A stretch of 9,309 bases of DNA from an uncultured Elusimicrobia bacterium (lineage in GTDB: Bacteria; Elusimicrobiota; Endomicrobiia; Endomicrobiales; Endomicrobiaceae), in assembly GCA_937916125.1 (NCBI GenBank), contig CALGGE010000005.1:1-9309 (forward strand), given 5' to 3'. A model generated the notes under the pieces. The model was not told where the DNA came from and made no database searches. It saw only the letters and a list, made by a program, of their open reading frames with translations. Shown here in pieces: positions 6,793 through 9,309 of this stretch (the first letter of the stretch is position 1; every line of letters starts with the position of its first letter). The position numbers were made by a program, and so were the translations under genes.

Positions 6793-7866
6793 TTAGGAAA
6801 GTTTATCGGTAATAAGCCCGTATATCTCGTCAACGGATATCAGTTTCATACAATCAACTTTCGTGCAGGTTCTGTTTCTGCAGGGCTGGCATGAAACTTT
6901 CTTCTGAACGACGGTAGTATTCCCTTTGAAAGGTCCCGTTCTGTTTGCGTCGGTAGGTCCTAATATGGCAACAGAGGGAACTTTTAATGCCGTGGCAATA
7001 TGCATAGGGCCTGCTTCGTTAGCTAAAAATAAATTTGCCATAGTAAATAAAGCCATAAGCTGTTTTAACGTCAGTTTGCCCGTGAGGTTTATAATTTTTT
7101 GTGTTTCCAGCATTGATATAATTTCTTCGTCCAGTCCTTTCTCGCTGGCACCGCCTTCTTTACCGCCGATAAGCATAACATTTACGTCATAATTTTTGTT
7201 TATTAAATCGATGGTTTTTGCAAATTTATCACTCTGCCAACGACGAGATATCCACCCTCCGCCGGGATGAACGAGAATAATCTTTTTGTTTAAATCCGCA
7301 TTTTCTTTCTTTAATATTTCTTTCACTTCGGCAACATACTTATCAGTAATTTCCAAATGAAAGTCCAAATTATTAATATCAAATTCGCACCCTAAATATT
7401 TTGCAACTGCCAAATGACGTTCAATGCAGTGCGATATAACATTATCGGGCTTTATTTCTTTGGAAAACATCCACGACAGTTCACGCATACCGTTTGTTGA
7501 AGACGATGCCAATTTTATTTTTGCACCGGCAAGCATAACGATAAAAGCGGACTTAAAAAGACCGTGAAAATCTATACTTATGTCAAAATTTTCCGCACGC
7601 AGAATTTTTTTCATTTTTCCGATATAAGAAAGAGAAATTTTTCTTCTGTCAAAAACAATTAAATTATCTATTAAAGAATTATCCCTTATAATATCGGCAC
7701 ACCGTTCATCCGCAATCCAGCTGATATATGCGTTCGGGTACTTTTTCTTTATTTCAACCACTGCAGGCAACGCAAAAATAATGTCGCCCATTCTGCTGGG
7801 CTGAACGATAAGAAACTTCGGTTTAGGAACGCTATTCAGATATTGTATAATCTGTTCTCTGTTCAT
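6793..7866 (-). CDS. GT9 family glycosyltransferase, heptosyltransferase (WaaC/RfaC-like)
   Basis: This 357-aa protein has the full GT9 architecture of ADP-heptose:LPS heptosyltransferases, which add heptose to the Kdo-lipid A inner core at the cytoplasmic face of the inner membrane. Visible features are the N-terminal Rossmann start FLIVQPSRMGDIIFALPAVVEIKKKYP (about 18-44) with the family Asp at 28, IDFHGLFKSA at about 98-107 (WaaC-like QGLxKSA), VHPGGGW at 199-205, NLTGKLTLKQL at 260-270, NEAGPMHIATALKVPSVAILGPTDANRTGPF at 283-313, and a Cys-rich CQPCRNRTC...CM segment near 326-340. The donor-site loop has NEAGPMH where many homologues have D-S-G-P-M-H. It follows waaA by 9 bp, with AAGG overlapping the waaA stop, so it is surely cotranscribed. 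The context supports an LPS core role; the exact acceptor (Hep I, II or other sugar) cannot be decided from sequence. Confidence 0.9.
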   Translation of the reverse strand: MNREQIIQYLNSVPKPKFLIVQPSRMGDIIFALPAVVEIKKKYPNAYISWIADERCADIIRDNSLIDNLIVFDRRKISLSYIGKMKKILRAENFDISIDFHGLFKSAFIVMLAGAKIKLASSSTNGMRELSWMFSKEIKPDNVISHCIERHLAVAKYLGCEFDINNLDFHLEITDKYVAEVKEILKKENADLNKKIILVHPGGGWISRRWQSDKFAKTIDLINKNYDVNVMLIGGKEGGASEKGLDEEIISMLETQKIINLTGKLTLKQLMALFTMANLFLANEAGPMHIATALKVPSVAILGPTDANRTGPFKGNTTVVQKKVSCQPCRNRTCTKVDCMKLISVDEIYGLITDKLS

Positions 7867-7875
7867 TATATTACC

Positions 7876-9126
7876 TTAAATTATATTTGAAATTATTTTA
7901 ATATTTCTTGCTACCGCACCTTTCTGATTATCTACCGTTTTTACCGCTTCGCCACCCGATTTTTCTCTTAATTTTTCGTCGGACAGCAACTTATCGACAA
8001 CTGCCGTAAATTCCGTTTCGTTTCCCACTTCAAAACAACCGTTATTTATCAATGCTTTAACTTCGCTTTCAAAATTAAACATATATTTGCCGAATATTAC
8101 GGGCTTTGCATAAGCTGCAGCTTCTATGGGATTCTGTCCGCCTTTATTGACGATAGAACCGCCGACAAACACCACGTCGGATACGGAATAAACAGCCTGA
8201 AGCTTACCGAATACGTCAACAATAATAACATCTTTTTCGCTTTCGGTAAGACGTGAAAATAAAGCAAATTTCAAATTATTTTTTTCCGCAAGTTTTACAA
8301 CTTCTTTTACTCTTGAAATATGACGAGGAGCAATGATAAGTTTTAAATTTTTATGTTTTTCTTTCAGTTTTTTATAAACATTCATTATTATTTTTTCTTC
8401 GCCATCTCTTGTACTTCCCGCCGTAAAAATTAAATCCGTCGGAGAAACAAACAAATCGCTTCTTTCCATTCTCTCGTGTGTCCAATCTCTGTCATACTTT
8501 ATGTTACCTGTTATTTCAAGTTTATTTTTATTATCCGTAATGGCATAAAATCTTTCGTAATCCTGCTCGTTTCTGACGGAAATAAACGATAAAAGATTTA
8601 AGAACGGCTTCCAAAAAAATTTAGTTATTTTGTAATAAGGGAACGCATTTTTTGATATTCTTCCGTTGACGGTAATAATTTTTGTACCGAGCCTGCTTGC
8701 ACAGGTTATCATACCGGGCCAGAACTCTGTTTCTATAAGTATAAGAATATCAGGGTTGATTTTTTTCAATTGTTTGGCAATGAAAGGATATATATCGACG
8801 GGCATAAGAGCATAGTAAGAAACACCTTTGATTTTTGAAATATATTCTCTTGCGGACTTTGTAATTACCGAAACTACTATATTGTATTCCCGTAAATGCG
8901 GTATCATCGGTTCAACTGCACGAGCTTCGCCCAAAGACGCACAGTGTATCCATACAGTTTTTTTATTTTTATCAAGTTCGGGAGCATTCCAGCACGACAA
9001 TCTTTCCGAAATTTTGTACAAAAACTCTTGTCTGTTCTTTTTCCCTGAAAAAAATATCCCCAAAAGAATAGGAACAAGAAGTATTAACATCAAAAAATTA
9101 TAAAAAAAAAGTAATACTTTCACCAT
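7876..9126 (-). CDS. waaA: 3-deoxy-D-manno-octulosonic acid (Kdo) transferase
   Basis: WaaA transfers Kdo from CMP-Kdo to the lipid IVA precursor at the inner membrane. With the start at 9126 the protein is 416 aa (E. coli 425). An N-terminal membrane anchor spans about residues 4-26. The N-terminal domain has VWIHCASLGEARAVEPMI at about 58-75, where Glu67 is the expected catalytic base, and ETEFWPGMI at 132-140, then NGRISKNAFPYY at about 154-165. The C-terminal half has TGNIKYDRD at 206-214, AGSTRDGEE at 236-244, IAPRHISR at 265-272, VDVFGKL at 303-309 and GGSIVNKGGQNPIEAAAYAKPVIFG at 322-346, the nucleotide-sugar site. The upstream in-frame TTG at 9306 is rejected because it would translate the terminator and tandem repeats. 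No Shine-Dalgarno sequence precedes the chosen ATG, and a candidate promoter ends only 9 nt before it. Confidence 0.95.
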   Translation of the reverse strand: MVKVLLFFYNFLMLILLVPILLGIFFSGKKNRQEFLYKISERLSCWNAPELDKNKKTVWIHCASLGEARAVEPMIPHLREYNIVVSVITKSAREYISKIKGVSYYALMPVDIYPFIAKQLKKINPDILILIETEFWPGMITCASRLGTKIITVNGRISKNAFPYYKITKFFWKPFLNLLSFISVRNEQDYERFYAITDNKNKLEITGNIKYDRDWTHERMERSDLFVSPTDLIFTAGSTRDGEEKIIMNVYKKLKEKHKNLKLIIAPRHISRVKEVVKLAEKNNLKFALFSRLTESEKDVIIVDVFGKLQAVYSVSDVVFVGGSIVNKGGQNPIEAAAYAKPVIFGKYMFNFESEVKALINNGCFEVGNETEFTAVVDKLLSDEKLREKSGGEAVKTVDNQKGAVARNIKIISNII

Positions 9127-9135
9127 AGAAATAAT

Positions 9136-9164
9136 ATTATATATAAATTTAAAAAAAATGCAAA
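9136..9164 (-). promoter_or_regulatory. Candidate waaA promoter (TTTGCA-17-TATAAT)
   Basis: On the minus strand TTTGCA (9159-9164) and a perfect TATAAT (9136-9141) are separated by exactly 17 nt. The -10 box ends 9 nt before the waaA ATG at 9126, so transcription would start almost at the start codon and give a leaderless or near-leaderless mRNA. The position immediately after a terminator makes a promoter necessary here, but the region is so AT-rich that a chance match is possible. Confidence 0.55.
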
Positions 9165-9165
9165 T

Positions 9166-9200
9166 AAAAAAACTCCCTGCGAAAATGCAGGGAGCTTTTT
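9166..9200. terminator. Bidirectional intrinsic terminator
   Basis: CTCCCTGC (9173-9180) and GCAGGGAG (9187-9194) form a perfect 8-bp GC-rich stem with a 6-nt loop GAAAAT. On the minus strand the stem is followed by seven T (complement of 9166-9172). On the plus strand it is followed by CTTTTT. It probably ends the minus-strand transcript of the gene beyond the right edge and insulates waaA from it. Confidence 0.88.
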
Positions 9201-9201
9201 G

Positions 9202-9309
9202 CAGCTGAACAGCTGAGAACGGCAATGTACAATGTACAACAACGACAGTTGAAGAGTTGAACAGTTGAAAAGTTGAAAACGGCAATGTACAATGTATGAT
9301 GTACAATGT
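9202..9309. repeat. Two composite repeat modules: octamers, AACGGCA, then heptamers
   Basis: Module one has CAGCTGAA and CAGCTGAG (9202-9217), then AACGGCA (9218-9224) overlapping AATGTAC twice (9224-9237). Module two has CAGTTGAA, GAGTTGAA, CAGTTGAA and AAGTTGAA (9246-9277), then AACGGCA (9278-9284), then AATGTAC, AATGTAT, GATGTAC and AATGT running to the window end (9284-9309). The octamer part recurs at 35-73 and the heptamer part at 6632-6731. No gene is visible here. Confidence 0.8.

Noticed and set aside
9127..9306. 60-residue N-terminal extension of waaA from a TTG at 9306
   Set aside because: It would translate the intrinsic terminator and tandem repeats; the family N-terminus and membrane anchor begin at the ATG at 9126.
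9202..9309. CRISPR array
   Set aside because: Units are 7-8 nt in direct tandem with no spacers of uniform length and no cas genes.

Overview
The window is AT-rich, gene-dense bacterial DNA with all real genes on the minus strand. WaaA (Kdo transferase, 7876-9126) and a heptosyltransferase-like GT9 enzyme (6793-7866) imply a diderm bacterium with an LPS inner core. The intergenic DNA is filled with short degenerate tandem repeats, and there is a decayed YhcG/DUF1016 gene. This combination is reminiscent of gut-associated lineages such as Elusimicrobiota/Endomicrobia, but that assignment is a low-confidence impression; no marker gene in the window proves it.

Layout in the direction of transcription (from high to low coordinates): an octamer/heptamer repeat block (9202-9309); a bidirectional intrinsic terminator (9166-9200); a candidate promoter directly abutting waaA; waaA and the GT9 gene in tight tandem (9-bp gap); a 225-bp spacer with inverted heptamer arrays and a hairpin in the purA leader; the overlapping gene string purA-carA-carB (10-bp and 8-bp overlaps); a 159-bp spacer; a yhcG-type pseudogene with an internal deletion; and a second octamer repeat block at the left edge.

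Functionally, waaA and the GT9 enzyme build the LPS inner core. purA, carA and carB supply adenylosuccinate (AMP branch) and carbamoyl phosphate (pyrimidine and arginine precursor). The most striking point is CarA. It is full length and in frame, and it is embedded in an apparently intact operon with an intact CarB. However, every residue of the class I glutaminase triad is replaced (Cys to Gly256, His to Ser342, Glu to Ser344, E. coli equivalents C269/H353/E355), as are other pocket residues. This is a pseudo-glutaminase, and it predicts a carbamoyl phosphate synthetase that runs on free ammonia or on ammonia from another source, with CarA kept in a structural or regulatory role.
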